From positions 124,001-188,000 of the forward strand of contig NZ_JAJFOW010000005.1 of NCBI RefSeq assembly GCF_020731285.1: a stretch of DNA of 64,000 bases. The letters are read 5' to 3'. Of this stretch, positions 63,500-64,000 are shown piece by piece. The translations under genes were made by a program, and so were the position numbers. The notes under the pieces were generated by a model that did not search any database, was not told the DNA's origin, and saw nothing but the letters and a program-made list of their open reading frames with translations. This DNA comes from Cohnella baijiui (GTDB lineage: Bacteria; Bacillota; Bacilli; Paenibacillales; Paenibacillaceae). Each line of letters starts with the position of its first letter. Position 1 is the first letter of the stretch.

Positions 63500-64000
63500 A
63501 TGAGAACGAGAACGCTTCGGCTGGAGCCGGTTGTCTTCCACACGTTCAACACCATCGTCATGATCGCGCTGGCGGTCATCACGCTGTATCCTTTTCTGAA
63601 TACGCTTGCCGTTTCGTTTAACCCGGGCAACGATTCGATCCGCGGCGGCATCTATCTATGGCCTCGAGTTTGGACCGATCAGAACTACAGGGCGGTGTTC
63701 GCAGGCGGAACGATCTATCACGCCTTCTGGGTATCGGTGGCAAGAACGCTCATCGCCACGGTGCTCAGCCTGTTCCTGACCTCTATGCTGGCCTATACGG
63801 TCAGCCGCAAGGAATACGTGTTCCGCAAGCCGGTTACGATCATCATTGTAATGACGATGTATTTTAATGCCGGACTAATTCCGTCCTATTTCCTGATCAA
63901 AGATCTGCATCTTCTGAACAGCTTCCTGGTTTATATCGTTCCAGGCCTCATCAGCGCGTTCAATATGATCGTCATTCGAACCTATATACAGACGCTGCCG
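63500..64000 (+). CDS. Sugar ABC transporter permease, LplC/YtcP type, N-terminal part
   Basis: The first 167 codons are present and the gene runs off the right edge. ATG 63500 follows GAGGGGGG, 13 bp after the LplB-like stop. The N-terminus has VITLYPFLNTLAVSFNPG, then YTVSRKEYVFRKP and FNAGLIPSYFLIKDL, typical of LplC/YtcP permeases. The EAA motif would lie beyond the edge. Confidence 0.93.
   Translation, partial: MRTRTLRLEPVVFHTFNTIVMIALAVITLYPFLNTLAVSFNPGNDSIRGGIYLWPRVWTDQNYRAVFAGGTIYHAFWVSVARTLIATVLSLFLTSMLAYTVSRKEYVFRKPVTIIIVMTMYFNAGLIPSYFLIKDLHLLNSFLVYIVPGLISAFNMIVIRTYIQTLP

Overview
The window looks like a chromosomal segment of a high-GC, spore-forming, Gram-positive bacterium of the Paenibacillaceae (Paenibacillus/Cohnella type). 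The evidence is PyrR-type attenuation in front of a pyr operon, a YteA-like DksA/TraR protein, an lspA-rluD pair, DapL, a YycC-family protein, several S-layer-homology (SLH) proteins, YesM/YesN-type sensor and regulator pairs, LplABC-type sugar importers with lipoprotein binding proteins, strong AGGAGG ribosome binding sites and frequent TTG starts. This is inferred from gene content; no database search was run.

Layout. 0-12 kb is housekeeping: partial yteA-like gene, lspA, rluD, dapL, then pyrR-pyrC-carA-carB-pyrF-pyrE behind a sigma-A promoter, a PyrR-binding loop and an attenuator. pyrB and pyrK/pyrD are absent from this operon. 11.9-14.7 kb is a ykkC-class (probably guanidine-I) riboswitch with terminator, in front of a three-gene ABC2_membrane_6-type exporter. 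14.7-15.1 kb holds two adjacent tandem-repeat arrays (50 bp and 54 bp units) that share a core in opposite orientation. 15.4-22.6 kb is a lower-GC stretch: a VanRS-like two-component pair, then a cell-wall amidase, an SGNH lipoprotein, an MBOAT acyltransferase, a DHHW/AlgJ-like protein and a DUF4358-like lipoprotein. The last five look like a surface-polymer O-acetylation operon. 22.7-25.8 kb has nagZ and glnS on the minus strand.

26-36.4 kb carries a MacB-like system: ATPase, adaptor lipoprotein, a 955-residue FtsX-type permease, and a second ATPase with an AbrB-like tail. It runs by a 4-nt overlap into a solute-binding lipoprotein, followed by two more paralogues. 36.4-37.6 kb has two small proteins and three tRNA genes (fMet, a second CAU tRNA that is probably Ile2, and Leu-UAA). 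37.7-50.1 kb is a carbohydrate-response locus: YesMN pair, SLH protein with propeller-like tail, a 795-residue secreted protein of unknown function, a binding protein plus two permeases, a GH109-like Gfo/Idh/MocA protein and a GNAT-PP2C fusion.

50.2-57.6 kb is mixed: a fluoride riboswitch with a CLC-F fluoride antiporter, a frameshifted effector-binding gene, a 39-residue proline-ladder microprotein, a copper-amine-oxidase-N-like secreted protein, D-amino-acid aminotransferase, uracil-DNA glycosylase, a radical SAM protein, an SLH/PrcB-like protein and tRNA-Val. 57.6-64 kb has two AraC regulators, a CBM6-like gene remnant, and an LplABC-type importer that runs off the right edge.

The items most worth following up are the ykkC-controlled exporter, the exporter fused genetically to three binding proteins, the GNAT-PP2C fusion, the inverted tandem arrays, the propeller/toroid surface proteins and the proline-ladder peptide.
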